Below, one piece after another: positions 1-11,231 of a stretch of 64,000 nucleotides of DNA; position 1 is the first letter of the stretch, and every line of letters begins with the position of its first letter. The DNA comes from Siphonodentalium dalli (lineage: Eukaryota; Mollusca; Scaphopoda; Gadilida; Siphonodentaliidae): assembly GCA_032622095.1 (NCBI GenBank), contig CP136062.1:1984001-2048000 (forward strand). Reading direction: 5' to 3'. The notes below the pieces were generated by a model. It made no database searches and was not told the DNA's origin. It worked only from the letters and a program-made list of their open reading frames with translations. Both the position numbers and the translations under genes were made by a program.

Positions 1-330
1 TTAGTAGAATGATAACATTCCCCACGTTGGAAAAGTGCCTGAGCACTAACTTATCAATTTCTCGCTCCCGAAAAATTCCATAATATGTCTTTAAACATAT
101 ATATAAATCTCCGAAAAAAAATATTCTAAAGCATTAAACGATTTGCTATATTTCCACTAGGGCATATATTTCATCTGATTTTGCGAGAATCCATATATAC
201 TTTTTCATGAGAATCCAGGGTAATTTGCGAGAATCTAGATTTGGATTCTCGCCGAAATATAAGCACAGATTTCACTCTGAAGTGTGCCTAAATGGCATAA
301 ATTGTACCTTGGTTCCCATGTTCGCTATAA

Positions 331-1270
331 ACTAGCTTGAAATTCGCAAACCAATGAATTTTTTTTCTTCAGAAAATTTACATTTTTATGATTCGCGACA
401 TAAATTGTCACCAATAAAAACAAATTTGATTCATCGTGGAAGTTAGTCGGTGACTATAAATAATGACACCATTCAACTGAATGTTGTTGAATTCTATTGA
501 GATGTGGAGCAGACAATATATTGGGAGGCTCGGAGGCTCCATAGCATGAGGCCCCCACCCCCCTTTTTCGTATGCCGTATTCCATGCCCTGTTATGAGGT
601 ACGCCGTATTTCCGGCCCCTCTGTTAGGATGTATTCGGTATTCCAAAAATACCGGTATTCGTACGCCGACCTTCCAATAAATGAAGTTTTCATATATTTT
701 TATGTATTCCATATGGTATTCCGTATTCCAACTTCTGTGTTAAGTGGTATTCCGTCTTCCATTGGGGGTGGGGGTGTGGGCCTCTAGCATCTGCTCCTCA
801 ATCCTTACCAGATGTCAGTAAAAGTTTCCCATTTCATTATTTCAGTTCTTTAGCAATCTTAAGCATTATATGTAATGCCCTGACCATGCTCAATACTAGC
901 TTGAAATTGGCGAAACAATGAATTTTTTTTCTTCAGAAAATTAACATTTTTATGACTCGCGACATAATTGTCATCAATAAAAACAAATTTTATTCATCGT
1001 GGAAGTTAGTCGGTGACTATAAATAATGTCACCATTCAACTGAATGTTGTTGAGCATATTTCAACCAATTTTGGAAGTTTAAATGAATATTTTCTTCACA
1101 CTCAAAGTCAATTGACAAATTTCAGGATTTTAGCCTGCTTCGTTGGGACCAAATATTTGTTGTGCACACTGAAGGAACGTCTACCATCACTCGATAGGCC
1201 AGATTATGCCCTGACCATGCTATAAAGTATTAAACTAGCTTGAAATTGGCAAAACTATGAATTTTTTTGG
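331..1270. repeat. Dispersed direct repeat, two full copies and one partial
   Basis: A 160-base segment starting ACTAGCTTGAAATT occurs at 331-490 and again at 895-1053, with only scattered differences. A shorter third copy starts near 1234. The second and third copies are also preceded by the same ATGCCCTGACCATGC string. Short ORFs across this stretch lie in the repeats and have no recognisable domain, so I do not call genes here. Confidence 0.8.
500..790. repeat. Possible small element with C-rich/G-rich inverted ends
   Basis: Between the two copies of the flanking direct repeat lies a block starting near ATAGCATGAGGCCCCCACC (541) and ending near GGGGGTGTGGGCCTCTAGCAT (about 770-790). The ends are imperfect inverted repeats. 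The interior repeats the heptamer GTATTCC many times in slightly varied form. This fits a small non-autonomous insertion, but no target-site duplication is clear. Confidence 0.35.
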
Positions 1271-2280
1271 TTGAACAAATTTACATGGGAATCTCCATAG
1301 AAAACGGTTATATTTCGATAAAAACGAAAGTAATGCGAAATGAAAGTCGGCACTGGCCAGAATTGTGCAGAATAACATATGAGTCAAGTTATATGCGAAT
1401 ATTTGACCTCATTCGATTAAATAGTCTCGTATATAAGGAATCAATGCCAATGGCGCTCGGACATGTGGAAATTTTTTCCGTCGCACTCGCAGACTGTGAG
1501 GCGGAATTGTGAAATGTAAACACGCATTACCTTTTGTGAGAATAACACAAGCGCAGACTGTATCAAAGTAATGCAATACACAACAAAAAATAGGATAAAA
1601 CGGATATAAACACGGTATAAGTGAGAATAAACGTGGAAACAGTTGACAACATTTGTTCGGTTATTCGGCAAAACCGAAGGTATAGATTTATGGTCACTAA
1701 CAAGAAATTCAATTAATTGAGGAAAAACACACACTGTCCTGAGTGGTATTGATAAACTGTTGGGGGGGGGGGGGGAGAGATATTAATTGTGTTAAAGTGC
1801 AATGGGAAGTAATTGCGGTTAAGGGTAATAAGAAATGTCTTATTGCATTCTCATTGGGCTTAATCATAATTAGAGATTCCTTAAGTTATTGCGGTTAATC
1901 GAAATTGTCTATTAAATGTCAATTTTGATTCCCATAGAGATCATCAATGATGTCTATGCGCAGGGTCGACGTGCCAATCTTCTCTATTTGGATTCCAATT
2001 GTTGGCTCATTAAATATGCACATATGCTTAAGATACAGTCGTGCACGAAGCGAGCTCCCGTAAGTCGGGTTTTGGATCCCATGCAGTTAATGAAAATATC
2101 ATTGAAATAATCAGTTTCCCCCAATAAACAACCATATATTCAATATACATGTTTTGGAGCAGAATTAGGCAGTCCATATTGGACGCCATCATGGAATTTA
2201 TTTTTTTTGGTTTAATTTTCACACATATTTATTAGTTATGTGGATGGAGTTCTCATTAAACCTCACATCCTTATATTGGT
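1271..2280. other. No gene seen; contains a poly(G) run
   Basis: I see no recognisable coding region. A G homopolymer of about 13 bases lies near 1761-1774 and is a likely length-variable site. The reading frames of 60-97 codons here have no domain-like sequence. Confidence 0.6.
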
Positions 2281-2755
2281 TACAGTAATGCCCAAAGTAA
2301 TTGACCACTTAACCACATCAGAATTATTGGTAATTTTTCAGCATTTAAAATCCTGACAAATTACCCATTATTCAGCTGTGGTCAATTACTTTGTACATTA
2401 CTGTATGAGGATTGAGTTATCATTACACCTCAAATCCTTATATTGGTTACAGTAATGCCCAAAGTAATTGACCACTTAACCACAGCAGAATTATGGGTAC
2501 TTTTTCAGCATTTAAAATCCTGACAAATTACCAATAATTATGCTGTGGTTAAGTGGTCGATTACTTTGGACATTACTGTATGAGGATTGAGTTATTATTA
2601 CACCTCAAATCCTTATATTGGTTACAGTAATGCCCAAAGTAATTGACCACTTAACCACAGCAGAATTATGGGTAATTTTTCAGGATTTAAAATCATGAAA
2701 AAATACCCATTATTTTGCTGTGGTTAAGTGATCAATTACTTTGGACATTACTGTA
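2281..2755. mobile_element. Three tandem copies of a palindromic Tc1/mariner-like MITE
   Basis: Three copies at 2283-2403, 2450-2578 and 2625-2753 each start CAGTAATG and end CATTACTG, and each is flanked by TA on both sides. Each copy is close to a complete palindrome: the left half, containing CAAAGTAATTGACCACTT, is repeated inverted in the right half. The spacers between copies (starting TGAGGATTGAGTTAT) are also near-identical, so the amplified unit is MITE plus flank, about 170 bases. TA duplications and CAGT-type ends are typical of Tc1/mariner-type MITEs. No transposase is present. Confidence 0.75.
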
Positions 2756-3049
2756 TGTAGATGGAGTTAAACCTCACATCAGTGTGTTGGGGATTTGGAC
2801 CTTGACTTGGGACCTTTTGTTTTTAACGCGACAAATGCGCGTACACCTTATACACAAATTTCTTATGTAACCAGAGTTTTTCTTGGATAAGATGAGTTTG
2901 AAGCCTGCTTACATTTCAAAATGTTGTCAGTTTTATATTGTCTGCAGCGGAACTCAACGCGTTGAAGCAAAAGTTAGAAAAGATAAAATATGTACGTAAT
3001 GAGACAATAATACAACTGAAAAAATAAACTGAGGGAGGGGTGGGCGATA

Positions 3050-3720
3050 CAGGGAACTAAGGGTTGAACCGATATAAATTTGTAGAGCGATAACGACCGA
3101 TGTTGACATAATATGCATCTGAACTCTACTGTTGCAACATGGCTATAAAATAGGGGGGTGTCAGAATCTTAGTCATCTCTATATAGTGCCAGAATAGTCA
3201 TCTATAAGATGTTGGGTTGGTTATATGGACTCGGAGAAAAAGTGGTTTGTACCGATGAACTGACATAAATTAGTGGAGCGATGTTGCATCGCGACTGTAC
3301 TAAAGCAGCAATGATGTAAAATGGGGGGGGGGGGTCTGAAATTATCTATCTCTATAGATGGCACCAGGATTATATAGATAGGAATAGCAATTGATATACG
3401 TATACAGTATACTATAGTAATACCATAGACATATAAGTACAAATATCACGTGATAAAATATTACGTTACGTGAATATACCGATGAAAGAAATAAATAAAT
3501 TGGACCGGGATTAGAGGTTGGGTTGGTTATATGTGGATAATTGGATATGGAATTCATACCGATGAAACGATACAAATTAGTGGAGCGATAATGACCAATG
3601 TTGACACTTACCCCGGTAGTCAGGCTACGCGCGGGAGAAAATAGGGGTTGATACGATAGACCAAAATAAATTTGTCAGGTGATAATGACCAATGTTGACC
3701 TATAAAGTAACGCGACTATA
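3050..3720. repeat. Diverged repeats containing AGCGATAATGACCAATGTTGAC
   Basis: A motif of the form AAATT.GT.GAGCGATAA followed by GACC.ATGTTGAC recurs near 3075, 3270, 3575 and 3680, in each case a little after a GTACCGAT- or GATACGAT-like string. The copies are degenerate and irregularly spaced. A G run of about 9 bases lies near 3324. Confidence 0.45.
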
Positions 3721-3847
3721 CTGTCGCATAATTATCAGGTGTAACCGGTCAAATATGAACTCTAGTGACCAATATAGAACAGGTCAGAAAACATTCGCAG
3801 GGCCCTAATTGGCCTAAAATTTATTTAACACTCCATTTGCCATTATT

Positions 3848-4169
3848 GGCATTAAAATTGATTTATGTCGATAAAACTGTCATTTTTCAAAATTTTAAGC
3901 TGAGACTTGGAGTGTGTTGGTGGGATAGCTACATATTCGTAAAATGACAGAGTACATCACGCAATTATGTTTTAGATGGAAGAAATGAATTTTTTTCAAT
4001 GATAAAATTTAACATGGAATTTAACATTATGGCATTAACATCGATTTATGTCGATAAAACTGTCATTTTTCAAACTTTTAGGCTGAGACTTGGTGTATGT
4101 GCGTGTGATACATATATGTTCCTAAAATGACCGAGTCCAGCGCGTAATTATGTTTTAGATGGAAGAAAT
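3848..4169. repeat. 183-base-offset direct repeat, two copies
   Basis: The segment containing ATTTATGTCGATAAAACTGTC and ending TTATGTTTTAGATGGAAGAAAT occurs at 3848-3986 and 4031-4169. Short ORFs over this block are repeat-derived. Confidence 0.75.
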
Positions 4170-4954
4170 TGAATTTGACATTTTCACAAAAACACGCCAA
4201 TTCCGAATCCAGATGACCTACTTCAGTACTTGCAGACGGGCGCTCGTTAATATTCATGCCAAGAAATACAGGCGTCAAACTCATCTTTTTGGAAGGTTAA
4301 TCCGATATACACATATTGAAATAATCCTTCCAGAACACCTTCCAAGATATAGAAGAATATTTTAATAGATTAGGACGCCAAAACAGTCGTAATGAAAGAA
4401 TTAAAATGCACATCGCCTACGCGTCGATTGTCATCGGCATTGGAATTAGACCATTGTATCTGTTTTGCGCATGCGCAAGTCACTTTCCATATTTGGAATT
4501 TCCATATATGGGATTTGTGTTAACATGATCACCGATCAATCCATTAACAAACAAATTACCACGCAATTATCTTAGCATAAAAATATATTGTAATTTATGC
4601 AACTACGACCCTGGTAACCCTGATAACTAATAAAATATACCGGCCAATTCATTTTAAGATCGTTATTTCACTTTGCTTTAAGCATAAATACACTCTTAAA
4701 CGCACATAAACGACCCATTGGCGTTAAAATTAAATATACTCGGTATTTATTATATTAGTTTTTTATTGCTCAGTATAGAGTTAGACCCTTGACACCTGTC
4801 AATATATTTGGGCTGAATTCATATGATGCGGTATTATTCCTCGAAATAAACAACAAAGCAGTCGTTACTTCTAAATGTCGTTTGGGCTAACATTTACACA
4901 AATCCTTCGCGTGTTCTCCTCAATTGGCACGCAGGTTCTCAGTCGACACACAGG
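4170..4954. other. No gene seen
   Basis: AT-rich sequence with no recognisable coding region, inverted repeat or array. It separates the direct repeats from the truncated 3' side of the neighbouring retrotransposon. Confidence 0.5.
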
Positions 4955-4984
4955 TTATCCCAGAAAGTGGTGTGAAATAAACAC

Positions 4985-5311
4985 CCAAGGTTTGGGTGAA
5001 ATGATGTAGATATCACCAGTGTCAACTTCAACACAATTAGCTGTGATGTCATTGCGAATCAGAATAGCAACACCATCTCTAGTAAACTTTCCGCCACTTG
5101 GGGTTAATATTGTTCTCCCGGGTTTGCTGATTTGTTTATATCGGTCGCTGAGTGTACCAATACAGCTCAATACCTCTTCATTGAGCCAGTGTTCTGATAG
5201 GCCGACAACGTGGTAATGTTCAGTTTTGAGGATATCAGCGACATATGGTGAACTACTTTTAAGGCCGGTTGCATTCCATGATAACAATTTAATTTCAGTG
5301 CTATTTGTCAT
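4985..5311 (-). pseudogene. Non-LTR retrotransposon ORF2, N-terminal endonuclease fragment
   Basis: This is the start of the ORF2 polyprotein of a non-LTR retrotransposon. In these elements the N-terminal AP-endonuclease-like (EEP) domain nicks target DNA to prime reverse transcription. The frame shows the metal-binding Asn region (LLSWNATGLKS) at about residues 8-18 and the catalytic Glu region (VVGLSEHWL) at about residues 35-43. About 100 residues survive of a domain that normally has about 220. Homology appears to stop near 4985, and the frame runs into flanking DNA to a stop at 4955. I start it at the ATG at 5311, which overlaps the end of ORF1 by 11 bases in another frame; an in-frame ATG also exists at 5371. 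The reverse transcriptase is absent, so this piece cannot function. Confidence 0.8.
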
Positions 5312-6479
5312 TGTTATGTTTCTGTTCAGCGCGCCAAGGCCTGCAGTATACACCTTCTGGCCAGAATCCATTATCCACCAAGGGGTAACTGTGATCCTTG
5401 ATCACATTTAGACGTGCGCATACCGTGCCTCTCCTGGCACTTGGCATCAACTTCAGGTAACTTGGTTGAACACCCTTCTCTGTGAGGAAATTTTGAATTC
5501 CAGACTTAGTTGAATACGGTGCTATGCCCCCAATATAGAAACGTAGCGTCTTTTTTCTAACTACACCAGAGAAGCCGTCGTCATTGACATTTGATATTGT
5601 CTGTTCAGTTTTTACTCCCGAGAAGCCTACATTTATGTTCGGTTTACTTTTAATATCATTTTGAGTGGCATAACACTGGTCACGCATGACAATAGTTTGA
5701 ATTGGTTTGGGTGTATGCGGTGACGACGACACAACGTCAGAGTAAAGCTTCGGTGGTGGAATAATATAGTCAACATCAAGTCCATCATGACTGGTGTGTC
5801 CACATGATGAGTTATCCTCGCGCTCAGCATTGATATGTCGATCTCGGTTGTGTGTTTTATCTTTGGAATTTCTGGTCAGTTTAATATCAGGAAAAGGCGA
5901 ATCTTGCTGTGGTTGTCCGGTCAGCACATGATTATGGGACACACTATTGGAACTTGGTGTTGAATACGTAGCACGACCGGGCTGGTATACAACTGGTATC
6001 GGTTGAGAATACTGTTGATTCAGTGCTTGTGTTGGTTGATGGGAGACCCAAGCGTGCGAAACCTGAGAAAGTTCGTGTTGTGTGACATGGGCAATCTCCA
6101 GTTCACGTTTTGACGGACCTCTGCGATTTGCCATAGTTTGTGAAACAATTTCATTTGGGATAAATGGTGGGTTTTCAAGTTCAAAATTGTTCACATAGGT
6201 ATTCGTATGGTGGGCATCTGAGTCGTTTCCAAGTGATTCAGATGGCTGTATATCGCCCTTAATCGAACTGTTAGAACTGAGGTCGTTTAAACCCGGACAC
6301 TCTGTCGATGAGTTGATAGTGCTGTTGGTGGCGACGTTGATTGAAACCAACTTTTCGCCAGCTGTATTGCATAGAGAATCAATTGGCCGAGTATTACTAT
6401 TTACCGGCGTTCGGTCGTTTTGATCACCTTGTGACTGAGCGTTAACACTTATCATTGCGGACGACGTCCCGTCTAACAA
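5301..6479 (-). CDS. Non-LTR retrotransposon ORF1 protein (392 aa, apparently intact)
   Basis: ORF1 proteins of non-LTR elements bind element RNA and act as chaperones in the ribonucleoprotein. The N-terminal two thirds are rich in Ser, Thr, Asn and Gln and look disordered. The C-terminal region, about residues 290-380, reads KKTLRFYIGGIAPYSTK ... VCARLNVIKDHSYPL ... GFWPEGVYCRPW. This is the RRM-like segment that ends ORF1 in many invertebrate CR1/L2/Rex-type elements. The stop overlaps the ORF2 start (TGACAAATAG region), the usual dicistronic arrangement, and the endonuclease fragment follows directly. No frameshift is visible, so the insertion may be young, although the element is cut off downstream. 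Clade assignment is inference. Confidence 0.8.
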   Translation of the reverse strand: MLDGTSSAMISVNAQSQGDQNDRTPVNSNTRPIDSLCNTAGEKLVSINVATNSTINSSTECPGLNDLSSNSSIKGDIQPSESLGNDSDAHHTNTYVNNFELENPPFIPNEIVSQTMANRRGPSKRELEIAHVTQHELSQVSHAWVSHQPTQALNQQYSQPIPVVYQPGRATYSTPSSNSVSHNHVLTGQPQQDSPFPDIKLTRNSKDKTHNRDRHINAEREDNSSCGHTSHDGLDVDYIIPPPKLYSDVVSSSPHTPKPIQTIVMRDQCYATQNDIKSKPNINVGFSGVKTEQTISNVNDDGFSGVVRKKTLRFYIGGIAPYSTKSGIQNFLTEKGVQPSYLKLMPSARRGTVCARLNVIKDHSYPLVDNGFWPEGVYCRPWRAEQKHNNDK

Positions 6480-7740
6480 CTCATTGTTCCGGCTGCATAG
6501 AATAGGCGACGAATCATATAAATGATAATTAATTAACGCGGCATTGGAATTGGACGAACTTGTCCGCTAAATTATAATCGTCCACACAACAAAGTGATTG
6601 TCCTCATCTACAGGTACAACTCGAGTCGCTTATTCATTCCGGCTTTGACGCGAGGTTATGTTACGTTAAAACACAACCAAATTAACATAACAGGTATTGA
6701 TTAAAACCCCCGCTTGACGAATCACAAATATGCAAGTAATTAAACTATCAGATTACACTTTTACACGTATAGCTGTTTAGGTTATTTTTCACCTTGTTGC
6801 CATAATGGAATTATCGTTCAGAACACAGGAGACAATGTGCCGGTTGTGTTCGACCTCGGAAGTGAAACTATTCCACATTGCATAAAGTTTGTGTGATGAA
6901 ATATCACCGGAATTCATAACAAAAGACGTAAGCAAAACTGTGTATAGTGCCTGTATTTTCCGCGCACATGCATGAATATGTGAACAGTTTGTGAAATTTT
7001 CGCAATGTACCATTCAAAAGATCATTAAGTGGTTATTGTGGATTATACATTCGAAACAGGTTTGGATCTCGTTCAGTTTACTTCCAATCACCCGCCCCTC
7101 CCGACAAACCATAACATATTCAACCGAAAGTGTTGGGCACCCACCCATGCAGACCACCCCTATACAGGTATGTCCGCTAATAATGGAATGATCCGTGTCT
7201 TAACTTCCCGAGTGACTGGTGCGATCATTATCATGGCGCATTGTTAGAATTTCACACCTCTCGCTCCGATCTCCTTTCAGCTTACTATGTCAATTTATGT
7301 GTGATATTTAGCTCAAGTCTGTATTTTGGCCCCGTTGAAATACAGATTCATACAAGAAATATTGTTCATGAATTGGAGCAATTTGATTGGCCGAGGGGTG
7401 TGAACCGGTTTATAAGATTATATTATTAATGGGCACCTGGGGGATGATGACAATAGTTATTGATTTGTTCTGATTCAATAGGGAAGTGATCGTGCATGAG
7501 CCATCGATTTTCTTTTAAATCAGTTAATTAGTATTGGAAAATTGTTCGGGTCCGTTGGGTAATAAATATTTGAACAATCCCATATCAGATATATAATATA
7601 ATAGTTGTTGTTATTATTTTCAAATATTAACTTTCGTCCAGGGTCATACACATGTATCAATCTCAATGCATTCATTACGCCACTCGGGTGTATACTAATG
7701 TAGAAATGCTTGATACCTATGGTCGCTGGACGTTTTATTT
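6480..7740. other. No gene seen; may include the 5' UTR of the minus-strand retrotransposon
   Basis: The first few hundred bases upstream of ORF1 on the minus strand may be the 5' UTR of the element. Its 5' end cannot be set because no target-site duplication is evident. The remaining short ORFs (60-74 codons, both strands) show no domain features. Confidence 0.4.
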
Positions 7741-8430
7741 ATAGATATGGGTTTGTTTGGGACGTATTAAAAGTTGTAGTGCGACCCCGAGTCCGGTTGT
7801 TTTGGGACGCATTAAAAGTTGTAGGGCGACCCCGTGTCCAGTAAAAGGTGTAGTTGTTTCTAATTGTTATTCAGATGCCAAAAAGTGCAAGGCGATTAAT
7901 TCTAATGGGAATTCGCGCGTTAACCATTAGCGCGCTGCACGTTATGTGTTTCTATTGATCTTTAACCTGCTTTGTTGCGTTGTTATTTGAACATCTTTCG
8001 TTTATTTTCACGTGACATAAATCGGAATGGTATCTACTATTATACTGCACGGGGATTTGACGATTGTATAAGAACTTTAATTCGAACATGAATCTGAGGT
8101 GTTTGTTTATATCGGTGTTTAACATGTTATTTAATATCGTTTAGTGAACTTTTTCATTTAGTTATACACGACAAATATCGGCATGTTATATTCTAAATGA
8201 ATTGGGATGGTTGCTCCTTCGTGCTGTTTGTTAATATTGACTTTTCATTTGTTTGTATATATGCGGAATATATCGAGCTATGAATAGAAAAGTTCCAACA
8301 CTAACCCTTCACATTGGTTGTTTAATATACAATGTGGCCTAATTCTAAACCTCATTTTTATTTATGTGTACCGAGGATATATCAGAATGCTATAATAATT
8401 GAAGAATGTTCAGAAATTACCCCCCCCCAC

Positions 8431-8910
8431 TTCCTGTGACCATGTTTTAATTGATACTCATGGGGAGGGGGAAAATTATAATTAGTCCTCACTGGACCAT
8501 ATTTTAATTGACCTTCATGTGACTATATTGTATTTCACCCCAGTGGGACCGTAGTTTAATCAACACTGATGACACCATATTTTTATTTGTATTAACCCTC
8601 ATAATGGGCCATATATTTATTCTTTAATGAAGTAACGTTACCATATTTTAATTGACCTTAATGGGACCATATTTCTATTAATCCCGATGGGTCCATATTT
8701 TGATTAACCCTCATGGGACGATTTTTTAATTAACAATCAAGGTACAATTTTAATTAACCATCATGTGACCACATTTTATTTAACCGTGATGTGACCATAT
8801 TTTAATTTACACTCATCAGACCATATTTTAATTAACCCTCTCTGGGTGTGACGATATTTTAATTTACCCTCATGGAACCATATATGTATTTTAATTACTC
8901 CTTTATGAGA
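8431..8910. repeat. Degenerate about 30-bp minisatellite, copy 1
   Basis: About 14-15 imperfect units resemble GGGACCATATTTTAATTAACC followed by CTCAT, with spacing of roughly 28-35 bases. The array is carried in both copies of the 1.5-kb tandem duplication, so it predates the duplication. Units vary too much for a recently homogenised satellite. Confidence 0.7.
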
Positions 8911-9270
8911 GGTCATATCAGGAGTGCATTACCTGAGGCCATTCTTAGATCAGCATTACGCCCTCATATGGTGCATATTGGCAAGTATATCTGACCCTGT
9001 CGCAGGAGGTGGTGGACTAAATGCGATTAAAACATACTCGGTATTTTCGTAATTTGATACTGAATGTGATTAGAAACGTGCTCGTACTTGAACCATGTTA
9101 CGAAGATCGCAAATTTTTGCCCGATTATTATTATGCATGCTATTTAATGCGCTACTCAGGCCACTATTTCAAATGAAATTAGAATAAAATATCACATATG
9201 ATCAACTACATATGCGTTACCTATATACAGATTTTTCACAATCACCATACTAAAGTTGTTATATTGTATA

Positions 9271-9313
9271 CTAGCAGATTAGCCCGCCACTGGCGGGATT
9301 GGTCCCATGACTT
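9271..9313 (-). mobile_element. Helitron 3' terminus fragment, 43 bases
   Basis: The first 43 bases match the left end of the Helitron at 10774. They include the CTAG terminus (9271-9274) and the CCCGCC/GGCGGG hairpin. The rest is missing because the tandem duplication breakpoint falls here. It is a fragment made by duplication, not an independent insertion. Confidence 0.8.
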
Positions 9314-9936
9314 AAAAGTTGTAGGGCGACCCCGTGTCCGGTAAAAGGTGTAGTTGTTTCTAATTGTTATTCAGATGCCAAAAAGTGCAAGGCGATTAAT
9401 TCTAATGGGAATTCGCGCGTTAACCATTAGCGCGCTGCACGTTATGTGTTTCTATTGATCTTTAACCTGCTTTGTTGCGTTGTTATTTGAACATCTTTCG
9501 TTTATTTTCACGTGACATAAATCGGAATGGTATCTACTATTATACTGCACGGGGATTTGACGATTGTATAAGAACTTTAATTCGAACATGAATCCGAGGT
9601 GTTTGTTTATATCGGTGTTTAACATGTTATTTAATATCGTTTAGTGAACTTTTTCATTTAGTTATACACGACAAATATCGGCATGTTATATTCTAAATGA
9701 ATTGGGATGGTTGCTCCTTCGTGCTGTTTGTTAATATTGACTTTTCATTTGTTTGTATATATGCGGAATATATCGAGCTATGAATAGAAAAGTTCCAACA
9801 CTAACCCTTCACATTGGTTGTTTAATATACAATGTGGCCTAATTCTAAACCTCATTTTTATTTATGTGTACCGAGGATATATCAGAATGCTATAGTAATT
9901 GAAGAATGTTCAGAAATTACCCCCCCCCCCCACTTC

Positions 9937-10413
9937 CTGTGACCATGTTTTAATTGATACTCATGGGGAGGGGGCAAATTATAATTAGTCCTCACTGGAC
10001 CATATTTTAATTGACCTTCATGTGACTATATTGTATTTCACCCCAGTGGGACCGTAGTTTAATCAACACTGATGACACCATATTTTTATTTGTATTAACC
10101 CTCATAATGGGCCATATATTTATTCTTTAATGAAGTAACGTTACCATATTTTAATTGACCTTAATGGGACCATATTTCTATTAATCCCGATGGGTCCATA
10201 TTTTGATTAACCCTCATGGGACGATTTTTTAATTAACAATCAAGGTACAATTTTAATTAACCATCATGTGACCACATTTTATTTAACCGTGATGTGACCA
10301 TATTTTAATTTACACTCATCAGACCATATTTTAATTAACCCTCTCTGGGTGTGACGATATTTTAATTTACCCTCATGGAACCATATATGTATTTTAATTA
10401 CTCCTTTATGAGA
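9937..10413. repeat. Degenerate about 30-bp minisatellite, copy 2
   Basis: This is the second copy of the GACCATATTTTAATTAACC-type minisatellite, carried inside the downstream copy of the 1.5-kb duplication and almost identical to the array at 8431-8910. Confidence 0.7.
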
Positions 10414-10773
10414 GGTCATATCAGGAGTGCATTACCTGAGGCCATTCTTAGATCAGCATTACGCCATCATATGGTGCATATTGGCAAGTATATCTGACCC
10501 TGTCGCAGGAGGTGGTGGACTAAATGCGATTAAAACATACTCGGTATTTTCGTAATTTGATACTGAATGTGATTAGAAACGTGCTCGTACTTGAACCATG
10601 TTACGAAGATCGCAATTTTTTGCCCGATTATTATTATGCATGCTATTTAATGCGCTACTCAGGCCACTATTTCAAATGAAATTAGAATAAAATATCACAT
10701 ATGATCAACTACATATGCGTTACCTATATACAGATTTTTCACAATCACCATACTAAAGTTGTTATATTGTATA

Positions 10774-11193
10774 CTAGCAGATTAGCCCGCCACTGGCGGG
10801 ATTGGTCCCATGACTTTGGTCGATCCATTGATTTTTGTTTTTCAAGGTAACCCCGTACGTCGCTGCCACCGCTGATGCCCGAAATATCGCCCAAGGTCAT
10901 TTGCGGGTACCCGTGTCAAGGTCATGTTGGGTGGACAAAATAACCCGACAAAAATATTTCCCGTCCCGAGTTGACCATACATAACAAATTTCACATCGAT
11001 GTCACCGCTGACTACCGAGATATCACCAATGTCATATTTGGGTACCCGTTTCAAGGTCAAGGTCACACCGGGCGGACAAACTGACCCGACGAAAATCTCC
11101 CCAGTCCCTTGGAACCCCTAAGTACGAAATATCGTCTCTATTTCCCCAGTTTCCGAGCGAGACGGTCAAATGCCGTATATTCACTTAAGTAGA
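10774..11193 (-). mobile_element. Short non-autonomous Helitron
   Basis: Read on the minus strand, the element ends with a perfect CCCGCC-AGT-GGCGGG hairpin, eight bases, then CTAG, followed by host T. That is the canonical Helitron 3' end. The proposed 5' end is TCTACTTAAGTGAATATA, preceded by A, at 11193. The interior holds two imperfect copies of a roughly 130-base unit containing GGTACCCG..TCAAGGTCA. There is no Rep/helicase coding sequence. The 3' end is firm and the 5' end is inferred from the TC start and A|T target rule. Confidence 0.65.
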
Positions 11194-11231
11194 TAAAAGC
11201 TCTTTAATAGCGACGCCTTATACAACAAGTC

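Larger units (their letters stand above)
7814..10816. repeat. Recent 1.5-kb tandem duplication (two copies)
   Basis: Positions 7814-9313 are repeated head to tail at 9314-10816. The offset is 1500 at the start and 1503 after a poly(C) run that differs in length (9 versus 12 C near 8419 and 9920). I count only about six other differences, for example at 7840/9340, 8094/9594 and 8394/9894, so identity is about 99.5%. Both copies start AAAAGTTGTAGGGCGACCCC and end at GGTCCCATGACTT. A related, shorter copy of the first 40 bases lies just upstream at about 7769-7800. The right edge of the unit is 43 bases inside a Helitron terminus. No gene is carried. Confidence 0.93.

Noticed and set aside
5019-5411. 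Plus-strand ORFs opposite the retrotransposon
   Set aside because: They are antisense shadows of the endonuclease and ORF1 frames.
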